13,897 bases of DNA from Patescibacteria group bacterium (GCA_030156465.1 JASGMO010000012.1:1-13897), one strand, 5' to 3'. Counted from the first letter of the stretch, positions 6,715 through 13,649 are shown. A program made the numbers and translations. The notes: generated from the letters alone by a model not told the origin.

Positions 6715-7963
6715 ATAATTTTTTAATACTTTTAACTGCTCGCAAAACATCACTATAATTAGGAACATCTTTTAAGTTTCCACCATGAAAACAACAAACA
6801 ATTGGCTTAAGTGGATATTTTTTCCTCATTTCAATAACTATTTTAGCATTTTCCTCATGATCTGTCATTGTTTGAGGCGCAGAAATTACAATAAGTCCGC
6901 CTATATCTTTTTGTGATAGCAATGCATCCATTGCAATTCTATATCTTTGAGGCAGAGCATCTCCAATTATGTCCAAAGGGTTAATTTTATTCTTAACTCC
7001 ATCTAACTCTTTTAATTTCATTAATGTTTCTTTATTAAGCTTAGGCAAGTCAATCTTATACTCAAAACAATAATCTGTCGCTAAAACACCTAGCCCACCA
7101 CCATTAGTTATAATACCAACTCCATTTTTACATTTGGGTAAGCTTGCTAATGCTTTTGCTGTATCAACTAATTCTTCAATTGAATCAACCATAATTACCC
7201 CCACTTGTTTCATCGCTGAAACAAAAACATCGTAATTACCAGAAAGAGCTCCCGTATGAGTTCCTACAGCAATTGAACCTAACTTGCTTCTCCCCGCCTT
7301 AATTAAAACTATTGGTTTTTTTATTCTCCTTGCCACCTCCATAAATTTCCTGCCATCTTTAATGCCCTCTAAATAAATTGCTATAACTTTTGTTTGGTTA
7401 TCTTTGTCTAAATACTCCAGGAAATCAACTAGTTCTAAATCCGCTTCGTTGCCGTATGAAACGATCTTAGAAAAACCAGCTCTATCAATTACAGAATTAA
7501 TAATCGCTCCTGATTGAGACAAAAAGGCAATTGATCCTTTCTGAGGTGTCGCATAAGAAAAAGAAGCATTAATATTTTCTGAAATAATTCCCAAACAGTT
7601 GGGCCCAATCAATTTAATTTTATGCTCTCTTAAAGTATCTCTAATTTCTTCTTCCTCTTTTTCATTACCAATCTCCTTAAACCCTCCAGATATTACAATA
7701 ACCCCCTTCACTTTTTTTGAAACACAATCATTAACTATGCTTTTAACAATACTAGCAGGAACAGCGATGACGGCTAAATCAATCTCCCCTTTTATGTCCG
7801 TAATTTTATCATAACAATTAACACCCAAAACACTTTTCCTATTAGGATTAACAAAGAATACATTATCACTCAACATATTTTTAGCTAAGCCCAAACCAAC
7901 CGAATTCTTTTCATCACTCGCTCCAATTAACGCTACTTTTTTAGGATTAAATATATAATTCAT
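6707..7963 (-). CDS. ADP-forming acetate-CoA ligase (ACD), alpha subunit
   Basis: With the beta subunit this enzyme makes acetate, ATP and CoA from acetyl-CoA, ADP and phosphate. The 418 residues show a CoA-binding Rossmann domain (FNPKKVALIGASDEKNSVG, then FVNPNR), the succinyl-CoA-synthetase-like ligase domain (IGPNCLGI at 119-126, SQSGAI at 149-154) and the phosphorylated histidine His236 in GTHTGALSG. A third domain typical of ACD follows to the end. Pyrococcus ACD alpha is about 460 residues, so this one is slightly short at the C-terminus. The start overlaps the beta stop (ATGA), and its own stop lies inside the start of the microprotein ORF. Other acyl-CoA substrates (branched or aromatic) cannot be excluded. 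Confidence 0.9.
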   Translation of the reverse strand: MNYIFNPKKVALIGASDEKNSVGLGLAKNMLSDNVFFVNPNRKSVLGVNCYDKITDIKGEIDLAVIAVPASIVKSIVNDCVSKKVKGVIVISGGFKEIGNEKEEEEIRDTLREHKIKLIGPNCLGIISENINASFSYATPQKGSIAFLSQSGAIINSVIDRAGFSKIVSYGNEADLELVDFLEYLDKDNQTKVIAIYLEGIKDGRKFMEVARRIKKPIVLIKAGRSKLGSIAVGTHTGALSGNYDVFVSAMKQVGVIMVDSIEELVDTAKALASLPKCKNGVGIITNGGGLGVLATDYCFEYKIDLPKLNKETLMKLKELDGVKNKINPLDIIGDALPQRYRIAMDALLSQKDIGGLIVISAPQTMTDHEENAKIVIEMRKKYPLKPIVCCFHGGNLKDVPNYSDVLRAVKSIKKLYE

Positions 7964-8589
7964 ACAATTATTCTAAAATCAGCAACAAGTGCTTTAGAGT
8001 TATTAACAATTACGGGATTAAAATCAATTGATTTTATCTGATCTTCTTTTAAAGAAAGATTAGATATATTCACCAACATATTGACTAAGCTATTGATATT
8101 AGCTTTTTGACTACCCCTAGCACCATCAAGTATTTTAAATCCCTTTAATTCTTTTATCATCTTTTCTGCTTCTCTCTTATCAATTGGAGCTACGCGCAAA
8201 GAAACATCTTTAATAATTTCAATAAATATACCACCCAAACCAAACATTATTGTGGGGCCAAATTGATCGTCCCTATTCATTCCAATCGCCACTTCATTTC
8301 CATAAAACATTTCTTGCACCAATACTCCCTCAATTGTTTTTCCCTCAACATTGCTAATTATTTCTTCCCATGCTAAATCAAAATCTTCTTCATTAACATT
8401 AATCTTAACTCCTCCAATTTCTGATTTATGAAAAACCTTTTGTCCGTGTACCTTTAATGCAACAGGAAAGCCAATTTTTTGAGCAAACAAAAAAGCTTTT
8501 TCTTTAGAGTTGAAAATTTCTGTTTTACAAAAAGGTATTTTGTATTTGGATAAAATTCTTTCCGTCTCCTGGAAACTTAAAATATTCAT
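7960..8589 (-). CDS. ADP-forming acetate-CoA ligase (ACD), beta subunit
   Basis: This 209-residue ATP-grasp subunit binds the nucleotide and passes phosphate between the alpha-subunit histidine and ADP. The second phosphorylated histidine of the family (His71 in Pyrococcus) corresponds to His54 in FHKSEIGGV. The ATP-grasp signature VLVQEMFYGNEVAIGMNRD and the segment IMFGLGGIFIEIIKDVSLR are present. Many bacteria carry ACD as one fused alpha-beta chain; here the two are separate genes in the order beta then alpha, with a 4-bp ATGA overlap that should keep their synthesis equal. It is the first gene of the operon. Its promoter (8596-8624) ends exactly 6 bp before the ATG, so the A of ATG is itself the probable transcription start. 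Confidence 0.9.
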   Translation of the reverse strand: MNILSFQETERILSKYKIPFCKTEIFNSKEKAFLFAQKIGFPVALKVHGQKVFHKSEIGGVKINVNEEDFDLAWEEIISNVEGKTIEGVLVQEMFYGNEVAIGMNRDDQFGPTIMFGLGGIFIEIIKDVSLRVAPIDKREAEKMIKELKGFKILDGARGSQKANINSLVNMLVNISNLSLKEDQIKSIDFNPVIVNNSKALVADFRIIV

Positions 8590-8595
8590 AATTTA

Positions 8596-8624
8596 ATTTT
8601 ATCCTAAAAAGAAAATAAAGACAA
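8596..8624 (-). promoter_or_regulatory. Sigma70-type promoter of the ACD-ppsA-pfkB operon
   Basis: On the minus strand there is a -35 TTGTCT (8624-8619), a 17-bp spacer and a -10 TAAAAT (8601-8596). The six bases TAAATT then lead to the ATG, so transcription starting 7 nt past the -10 would begin at the start codon. It sits in the 40 bp between the pilin gene stop and the ACD beta start. Confidence 0.65.
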
Positions 8625-8629
8625 ATTGA

Positions 8630-9664
8630 TTATTCTGGTTGTAATTGGCAACAAACTTTTGTTGAGTAAGCACTACAATCTCCAACATGAAGATTGGTGT
8701 CTCCAGTAGGAACAGATGCTAAACAAACATAATCTTCTCCGAGTGTTGAGCAATCACTAGCATAACTACAAGTTATATTCTTTAATAATCCTGACAAACA
8801 AGCGCTATTAGAATAATAACTTTGTGTATTCTTTTCAACGTGAGCATTGGTTATGCCACTCAATCCTAAAGCAACTGTTCCTCCTGAGCATTCATTTGAT
8901 AAAGAAGAACCTTCACAACAAACCTTGTATGGATAATTTGTTTGGGTCGCTAATTCAGCATGACTTCCTGTTAAGCTGTAGATATTAAAAATACTAACTG
9001 CACTAGCAGAAGGGTCGTCCTGATGTTCTGAAGAAACAGAGCAAGTGTCTTCTGATGGAATAATGCTACAAGCAAGATAATTTGATTCAAAAAATGCCAA
9101 ACAAGAAGATGTTGCTCCACCATTTTCCCCCACACAGTTCCATGACCAAGCCGAATCAGTTTCACTATAATTTAACGCAGAAGCAGTCCCTGAAGAACAT
9201 AAATCTATAACAGGCCCTTGTTCAAATGTTCCTAAATTAGCTGTACCACAAGTCCCACCAGTGGGATATAAATATATTGGCTCATCATTTGAACAACTGT
9301 ATTGATATAGAGAGCTGTCAGAAAGCTCGGTTGAGACAAGACAATCGGACCCATCTTCAGATAAATAGCTATAGTAAGTTTGAGAATCAGGACTAGGAAT
9401 AGTTCCAGCGTAAGACAATAGTAAATCATTAATATCTTCGGTGCAATTTTCTCCAATATTACAACTTTCAATAGGAACATTATTATAGTTATCACTTCTA
9501 TAAGCGACAATTGCATTTTTAATTATCTCCACATCTGACTTCCTTTTCATATCTTCAGCAACATCGCTCCCACCCTGCATTTGAACAATCACAAATCCGG
9601 ACAAAAGACCAATTATACTAACCGTTATAAGGATTTCCATGAGGGTAAAACCTTGTTTTTTCAT
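8630..9664 (-). CDS. Cysteine-rich type IV pilin-like surface protein
   Basis: The N-terminus MKKQG|FTLMEILITVSIIGL is a class III prepilin signal. Cleavage is predicted after Gly5, with the conserved Glu at mature position 5 and a hydrophobic helix to about residue 28. The protein would be processed by PilD-type peptidase and assembled into a pilus. At 344 residues it is more than twice a normal major pilin, and the extracellular part contains 20 cysteines, an even number that suggests disulfides. Residues 137-190 (GGTCG...LCSSGTASA...WNCVGENGG...SC) resemble a small domain often seen in CPR surface proteins. Residues 230-340 hold three degenerate copies of a His-(Ala/Val)...Tyr...Val/Ala-Cys motif ending near 250, 289 and 339. 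A minor or tip pilin with an adhesive role is a reasonable inference. The gene has its own promoter, and no other pilus gene is in the window. Confidence 0.85.
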   Translation of the reverse strand: MKKQGFTLMEILITVSIIGLLSGFVIVQMQGGSDVAEDMKRKSDVEIIKNAIVAYRSDNYNNVPIESCNIGENCTEDINDLLLSYAGTIPSPDSQTYYSYLSEDGSDCLVSTELSDSSLYQYSCSNDEPIYLYPTGGTCGTANLGTFEQGPVIDLCSSGTASALNYSETDSAWSWNCVGENGGATSSCLAFFESNYLACSIIPSEDTCSVSSEHQDDPSASAVSIFNIYSLTGSHAELATQTNYPYKVCCEGSSLSNECSGGTVALGLSGITNAHVEKNTQSYYSNSACLSGLLKNITCSYASDCSTLGEDYVCLASVPTGDTNLHVGDCSAYSTKVCCQLQPE

Positions 9665-9673
9665 ATTAAATAT

Positions 9674-9701
9674 ATTTTATCATCTTGATTATTATTGTCA
9701 A
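9674..9701 (-). promoter_or_regulatory. Sigma70-type promoter of the pilin gene
   Basis: On the minus strand there is a perfect -35 TTGACA (9701-9696), a 16-bp spacer and a -10 TAAAAT (9679-9674). Nine bases follow before the ATG, so the leader would be about 2-3 nt. The -35 begins 10 bp after the 3' end of the tRNA gene. Confidence 0.7.
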
Positions 9702-9711
9702 TTAAAATTTG

Positions 9712-9783
9712 AGCCAGAGGTGAGAATCGAACTCACAATCTCCTCTTTACGAAAGAATTGCTTTACCATTAAGCTACTCTGGC
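9712..9783 (-). tRNA. tRNA-Thr (anticodon CGU)
   Basis: The minus strand folds into a 72-nt cloverleaf. The acceptor GCCAGAG pairs perfectly with CTCTGGC, the D stem is GCTT/AAGC with a 7-nt loop containing GG, the anticodon loop is TTCGTAA (anticodon CGT), the variable loop is 5 nt, and the T arm is GTGAG-TTCGATT-CTCAC. G1:C72, C2:G71, G35 and U36 fit threonine identity, and the discriminator is U. The CCA end is not encoded, so a CCA-adding enzyme is required. The anticodon stem is weak: 27-43 is an A-G mismatch and 28-42 a U-G wobble. The first 10 nt overlap the 3' end of the FtsB-like gene. It would read ACG codons only. Confidence 0.9.
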
Positions 9784-10160
9784 AAGGATTTCAACCAATT
9801 AATAATTTTCTCAAAAAAACTATAATTTTCTCTTTCTGTTTCTTCAACCTCATCAATTTCTTTTTTAATAATATACACTGTCTCGCCTGGTTTTTGCATT
9901 CCCAATTCTTCTCGTGCTATTCTTTCTAAAAATTCATCACTATATGTTTCACCTAATGTATAATTAAGTAAATCATTTTCCCTGGTTAATTCATTCAACT
10001 CTTTATTTAATATACTCAGCTCTCTTTGGGCATCCATCCTTTTTTGATATATATTAAAACAAGCAACGAGTAAAAGAATTACAAAACAAGATATTAACAG
10101 AAATAAAAATATATTTTTAATTTTTTTGAGATTGAATTTTTTTCTTCTTTTTGTTACCAT
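9774..10160 (-). CDS. FtsB/DivIC-family septum formation protein
   Basis: This is a 128-residue bitopic division protein when started at MVTKRRKK. A basic cytoplasmic N-terminus (1-18) is followed by one transmembrane helix (about 18-39, IFLFLLISCFVILLLVACF) and a coiled coil (about 42-70, RELSILNKELNELTRENDLL). The family signature ERIAREELGMQKPGETVYII comes next. FtsB/DivIC pairs with FtsL and FtsQ/DivIB to activate septal wall synthesis. An upstream in-frame ATG at 10208 would add 16 residues, but that extension would overlap the divergent microprotein. The shorter start gives the usual basic N-terminus, so it is preferred. No Shine-Dalgarno or convincing promoter is visible for this gene. 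Its last codons (Leu-Pro-Glu-stop) lie within the acceptor stem of tRNA-Thr. Confidence 0.85.
   Translation of the reverse strand: MVTKRRKKFNLKKIKNIFLFLLISCFVILLLVACFNIYQKRMDAQRELSILNKELNELTRENDLLNYTLGETYSDEFLERIAREELGMQKPGETVYIIKKEIDEVEETERENYSFFEKIINWLKSLPE
10132..10160 (+). promoter_or_regulatory. Probable promoter of the 10168-10269 microprotein
   Basis: TTGAAT (10132-10137), a 17-bp spacer and TACCAT (10155-10160) lie 7 bp before the plus-strand ATG. The -10 is poor (it keeps only the T1, A2 and T6 positions), but the geometry matches the other gene starts here. It lies wholly inside the 5' coding part of the FtsB-like gene, and CATAAT at 10158-10163 is an alternative -10. Confidence 0.45.
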
Positions 10161-10167
10161 AATACAT

Positions 10168-10269
10168 ATGAATAAGGACTCTAAAAAATTTAGAATATTT
10201 TGGATCATTATTGTTGTCCTAATTGCTATCTCAATGATAGCATCTCTAATGGGACCAGCAATGTTCTAA
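10168..10269 (+). CDS. 33-residue single-pass membrane microprotein divergent from the FtsB-like gene
   Basis: An ATG at 10168 opens 33 codons ending in TAA at 10267-10269. The product begins MNKDSKKFRIFW (three lysines and an arginine before the membrane), then has a hydrophobic helix of about 15-18 residues, and ends SLMGPAMF. The charge pattern predicts N-terminus in, C-terminus out. It fills the otherwise empty 105 bp between the FtsB-like gene and lepA. Its start is 7 bp from the FtsB-like start on the opposite strand, and its stop overlaps the lepA stop by 3 bp in tail-to-tail fashion (10266-10269). I do not recognise a named family. The clean positive-inside topology and full occupation of the gap argue for a real gene. 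A role near the divisome or in membrane quality control is only a guess. Confidence 0.65.
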   Translation: MNKDSKKFRIFWIIIVVLIAISMIASLMGPAMF

Positions 10270-12023
10270 CTACCAAAAACTTTCAAAAATACATCTGTGG
10301 GGACTTTTAATTTTCCCCTGTCTTTCATTTCTTTTTTTCCTTTCTTTTGCTTTTCTAAAAGCTTTCTTTTTCGTGTATAATCACCACCATACAATGGTGC
10401 TAAAACATCTTTTCTTTTAGCACTAATTGTTTCTCTTGCTACAAACTTACCGCCTACCTTTGCTTGAAGAGCAACAGCAAACATCTGTGGAGGCAAAAAC
10501 TCTTTTAATTTCTCAACCATCCTTCTTCCCTCTTGCATAGCTTTACTTTTGGGGATAATCCTTGAAAATGCCTCTTCTTCTCTGCCAGCAATCATTATTT
10601 CTAATTTAACTAATTCTGCTTTCCTATATCCAGTTTCAACATATGTCATTGAGGCGTACCCTTGAGTAACATTTAATAAGTTTTCATAAAAAACTCCAAT
10701 AATTTCTCTTAACGGAACTTCATATATAATCAAGTATCTATCTTTACCAAAAGGCCTTGAATCAATATGATTTCCATCAATTCCGCCTAGTAATTCAAAA
10801 ACCCTACCGAGGTATGCATCTCCAATAATTAAAGTTAATTCTGTCCAGGGCTCATAGTGCTCCTTAAAATCATCAGACCAATTATTAGGATTATATATCA
10901 TTATTTCATTACCTTTGCTATCTACTGCTTTGTAACATACCTGAGGAGCTCCTATAACAAGATCTAAATTAAACTCTCTTCTTAGCCGTTCCATTGTTAT
11001 TTCCGTGTGAAGTGTCCCTAAAAAACCACACAAAAATCCCCTACCAAATGCCTGAAAGTTTTGATTTTGATAAAACAACGCCGAATCATTTAACTTTAAT
11101 TTTGATAAAGCAACTGTAAGCATTTCAAAATCACCCTGATCTTGAGGATACATTGAAACAAATACTTTTGGCTCTGGCTCTTTGTAGCCATGTAACGGCT
11201 CTAAATCAGCAGAAGATGCAATGGTGTCTCCAATCTTAATTTTCTCTGGCTCTTTAATGCCCGTAGCAATAAAACCAATCTCCCCTGCTTTCAATTCTTC
11301 GCTCGGAGACATATCTGGCTTAAAAATACCAAGCTCTTTTACAACTCCAACTGATTTCGCATTCAATAGATGAATCCTATCATTTTTCCTTATCTTTCCT
11401 TCGCTGACACGGACAAACGAAACAACTCCTAAAAAAGAATCATACTGAGAATCAAATATTAATGCTCTAAATGGCTCGTTTTCTAAAACTTCTGGTGGTT
11501 TTACTTCTTCAATAATTTTATCTAATAATGCCTCAACATTTTCTCCTGTCTTCGCTGAAATTGACATAACTTCTTCAGGAGAGATTTCTAAAAAGTCAGC
11601 AATTTCTTTTTTAACCTCAGGAGTTCTTGCTTGAGGAGAATCAATTTTATTCACCACAGGAATAATTGTAAGGCCTTCTTTTTTAGCTAATTCTAAATTG
11701 GTAATTGTTTGGGCTTGAATACCCTTTGTTGCATCAACTAATAGCACTGCCCCCTCAACAGCTGCTAAACTTCTTGAGACCTCGTAATTAAAATCAATAT
11801 GCCCGGGAGTATCTATCAAGTTCAACATAATTCCTTTGTGCATCATTCTAACGGGAGTCATCTTAATTGTAATCCCCTTCTCTCGCTCTAAATCCATCCC
11901 ATCTAAATATTGCTCTTTCATTTTACCCTTATCAATTGTTTTGGTAATTTCCAAAAATCTATCAGCTAAGGTTGATTTTCCATGGTCAATGTGGCTAATA
12001 ATAACAAAATTTCTAATTTCCAT
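10266..12023 (-). CDS. lepA: Elongation factor 4 (LepA), translational GTPase
   Basis: This 585-residue GTPase binds ribosomes and has been linked to back-translocation and 30S maturation. The G motifs are complete: P-loop SHIDHGKST (10-18), G2 region around EKGITIK (48-54), DTPGH (71-75), NKID (125-128) and SAK (156-158). The EF-G-like domains follow, and the LepA-specific C-terminus contains the signature GGDYTRKRKLLEKQKKGKK and ends KVPTDVFLKVFGS. Length is close to the usual 600. The ATG lies 11 bp inside the murJ 3' end, with no strong Shine-Dalgarno, so translation is probably coupled to murJ. Its stop abuts the convergent microprotein. The lepA gene looks unmodified and functional. Confidence 0.97.
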   Translation of the reverse strand: MEIRNFVIISHIDHGKSTLADRFLEITKTIDKGKMKEQYLDGMDLEREKGITIKMTPVRMMHKGIMLNLIDTPGHIDFNYEVSRSLAAVEGAVLLVDATKGIQAQTITNLELAKKEGLTIIPVVNKIDSPQARTPEVKKEIADFLEISPEEVMSISAKTGENVEALLDKIIEEVKPPEVLENEPFRALIFDSQYDSFLGVVSFVRVSEGKIRKNDRIHLLNAKSVGVVKELGIFKPDMSPSEELKAGEIGFIATGIKEPEKIKIGDTIASSADLEPLHGYKEPEPKVFVSMYPQDQGDFEMLTVALSKLKLNDSALFYQNQNFQAFGRGFLCGFLGTLHTEITMERLRREFNLDLVIGAPQVCYKAVDSKGNEIMIYNPNNWSDDFKEHYEPWTELTLIIGDAYLGRVFELLGGIDGNHIDSRPFGKDRYLIIYEVPLREIIGVFYENLLNVTQGYASMTYVETGYRKAELVKLEIMIAGREEEAFSRIIPKSKAMQEGRRMVEKLKEFLPPQMFAVALQAKVGGKFVARETISAKRKDVLAPLYGGDYTRKRKLLEKQKKGKKEMKDRGKLKVPTDVFLKVFGS

Positions 12024-13614
12024 TTCTTTTAATTAATCTCTTTAATGCATTAATTTCTGGCATCTTTAATATCATAGTCAATATGGCATAAAACACCAAA
12101 GAAGCAATAGTAACGATTATAAATTGAATAAGTGATGATGCGTTAATAAGGTTTAGTAAATTAAAGGCAAATATTCCCATTAATACCGAACAAGAAAAAA
12201 CCTTGATGAAAGTTAAATATATCTCCTTGTATCTTAATTCTTTAATTTTCTTCTTGAAGAAATAGAATAATAAAAGAAACTCAATTAAAAGCCCTACATT
12301 AAAAGCAAAGACAAGTCCTAATATAGAAAAGTTAACTGTTCCATTTAATTCTAATATATTTTTCATTAAATCAATAAAGGTGCTTTCCCCAGCAAAAACG
12401 CTCACAAAGAAGAAGGATAAGAATATATTAAGAATAACAAAAGAGATTGCAATTACTGTCGGAGTAACAGTATCTTTTAAGCTAAAAAATCCTCTCAAAA
12501 GAATTGGTGCTAAGCATTGAGCAAAGGTGCTGATGAAGAATAGCCCCAATGCAGCGGCAGTAATTTCAGCAGCAACATTGGTAAAGCTACCAGTTTTTAA
12601 AATTATATCAACAATTTCATTTCTCAAAACAAAAATTAGAACTCCGATTGGAAAAGAAATATATAAGACCTCATTAAATAATTTTACAAATCTATTACAA
12701 AACTCACCCACCTTGCCCTCTACATATAATTTAGAAAGTAAAGGAAATATTGCTGTCGCAAAAGAAACTCCGATAATTCCTATTGGCAAATTTCTTAAGT
12801 TATTAGAAAGGTTAAACACTGAAATAGCTCCAACTCCAATTCCCGATGCAATAAATGTGATGACTATAAAATTAATTTGTGATGATGAAGAAGCAATCAC
12901 TCTCGGAACAATCAAGCCCACAAATTCTTTTAATTTAGAATCCTTAAAATTAATAATCGGCCTATACCTATATCCCAATTTAATAGCAGGAGGAACTTGT
13001 ATTAATAAATGTAAAAGTGCACCTAAGACAACGCCGACCCCAACTCCAAATATTCCCCAATGAGGAGCAAGAAAAACAATACCAAAAATAATACCCAAAT
13101 TATATAATATCGGAGCTAAAGAATATGAAACAAAACGATTGAAATAATTTAGAATAGTTGAAAATATTGAAGACAGTCCAAAAAATAAAACACTTAAAAA
13201 TATCAACCTTGTAAGGTCTACTGTTTTTTGAATACTCTCCGCGTCAAATCCTGAAACCATTAAGCCAACTATTTTAGAAGAAAAAATAAAAAATAGTATC
13301 CCCATTATAACAAATACTACTAAAAATATATTGATTAAATTATTAATAAAGTCCCAACTTTTCTCCTTGTTCTTATTATAAACATCAGAAAATAAAGGAA
13401 GTAAAGACACAAGTACTCCCCCTGCAAAAATAATACTATAAATCAAGTCAGGCATTCTAAAAGCAGCAAAATAGATATCTAGGTCAATTGATGCACCAAA
13501 AGATCCAGCTAATAATCTATCCCTTAATACTCCAAGCAATCTACTAAACAAAACCGCTATAGCTAAAATACTAACTGCACTGCCAATAGTTTTTTGTTTT
13601 ATATTCAAAAACAT
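12013..13614 (-). CDS. murJ: MurJ/MviN lipid II flippase
   Basis: This 533-residue polytopic membrane protein belongs to the MOP/MATE-like superfamily and would move lipid II across the cytoplasmic membrane for peptidoglycan synthesis. The N-terminal signature is clear: SRLLGVLRDRLLAGSFGAS (24-42), then DLDIYFAAFRMPDL (44-57). About 14 hydrophobic helices are spread along the chain. Against E. coli MurJ, Arg18, Arg24 and Asp39 correspond to Arg25, Arg31 and Asp46. However, by hand alignment the essential Arg52 and Arg270 fall on Tyr59 and Asn272, with other arginines nearby (Arg53, Arg274). A wall precursor flippase fits the transglycosylase and FtsB-like protein in the same window. lepA starts 11 bp before its stop. 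It diverges from rnpB. Confidence 0.92.
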   Translation of the reverse strand: MFLNIKQKTIGSAVSILAIAVLFSRLLGVLRDRLLAGSFGASIDLDIYFAAFRMPDLIYSIIFAGGVLVSLLPLFSDVYNKNKEKSWDFINNLINIFLVVFVIMGILFFIFSSKIVGLMVSGFDAESIQKTVDLTRLIFLSVLFFGLSSIFSTILNYFNRFVSYSLAPILYNLGIIFGIVFLAPHWGIFGVGVGVVLGALLHLLIQVPPAIKLGYRYRPIINFKDSKLKEFVGLIVPRVIASSSSQINFIVITFIASGIGVGAISVFNLSNNLRNLPIGIIGVSFATAIFPLLSKLYVEGKVGEFCNRFVKLFNEVLYISFPIGVLIFVLRNEIVDIILKTGSFTNVAAEITAAALGLFFISTFAQCLAPILLRGFFSLKDTVTPTVIAISFVILNIFLSFFFVSVFAGESTFIDLMKNILELNGTVNFSILGLVFAFNVGLLIEFLLLFYFFKKKIKELRYKEIYLTFIKVFSCSVLMGIFAFNLLNLINASSLIQFIIVTIASLVFYAILTMILKMPEINALKRLIKRNGN

Positions 13615-13620
13615 ATATTA

Positions 13621-13649
13621 ATAATAGCTTAAAATATAAAGAAATTAAA
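13621..13649 (-). promoter_or_regulatory. Possible promoter of murJ-lepA
   Basis: On the minus strand TATTAT (13626-13621) lies 6 bp before the murJ ATG, the same distance as in the ACD operon. At a 17-bp spacer the -35 position reads TTTAAT (13649-13644), which is weak. The DNA is very AT-rich, so only the -10 is suggestive. Confidence 0.35.

Noticed and set aside
8971..9516. Two minus-strand frames within the pilin gene
   Set aside because: They are out of frame with the pilin, have hydrophobic shadow sequence and lack start signals. The pilin frame has a clear signal, even cysteine pattern and promoter.
9639..9929. Plus-strand 96-codon frame across the pilin start, tRNA and FtsB-like gene
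   Set aside because: It crosses a tRNA gene and two promoters or coding ends on the other strand, and encodes low-complexity sequence.
10161..10208. 16-residue N-terminal extension of the FtsB-like protein (start at 10208)
   Set aside because: It would bury the divergent microprotein start and precede the usual short basic N-terminus with a hydrophobic stretch. MVTKRRKK at 10160 fits the family better.
10299..10318. Possible hairpin GGGGA/TCCCC with a 10-nt loop as terminator for the plus-strand microprotein
   Set aside because: The stem is only 5 bp with a long loop, sits inside conserved lepA codons (KVPTD) and is not followed by an uninterrupted T run.
12527..13063. Long plus-strand open frame (178 codons) opposite murJ
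   Set aside because: It lies fully antisense to a well-conserved membrane protein, has no promoter or start signal, and its composition mirrors the MurJ codons.
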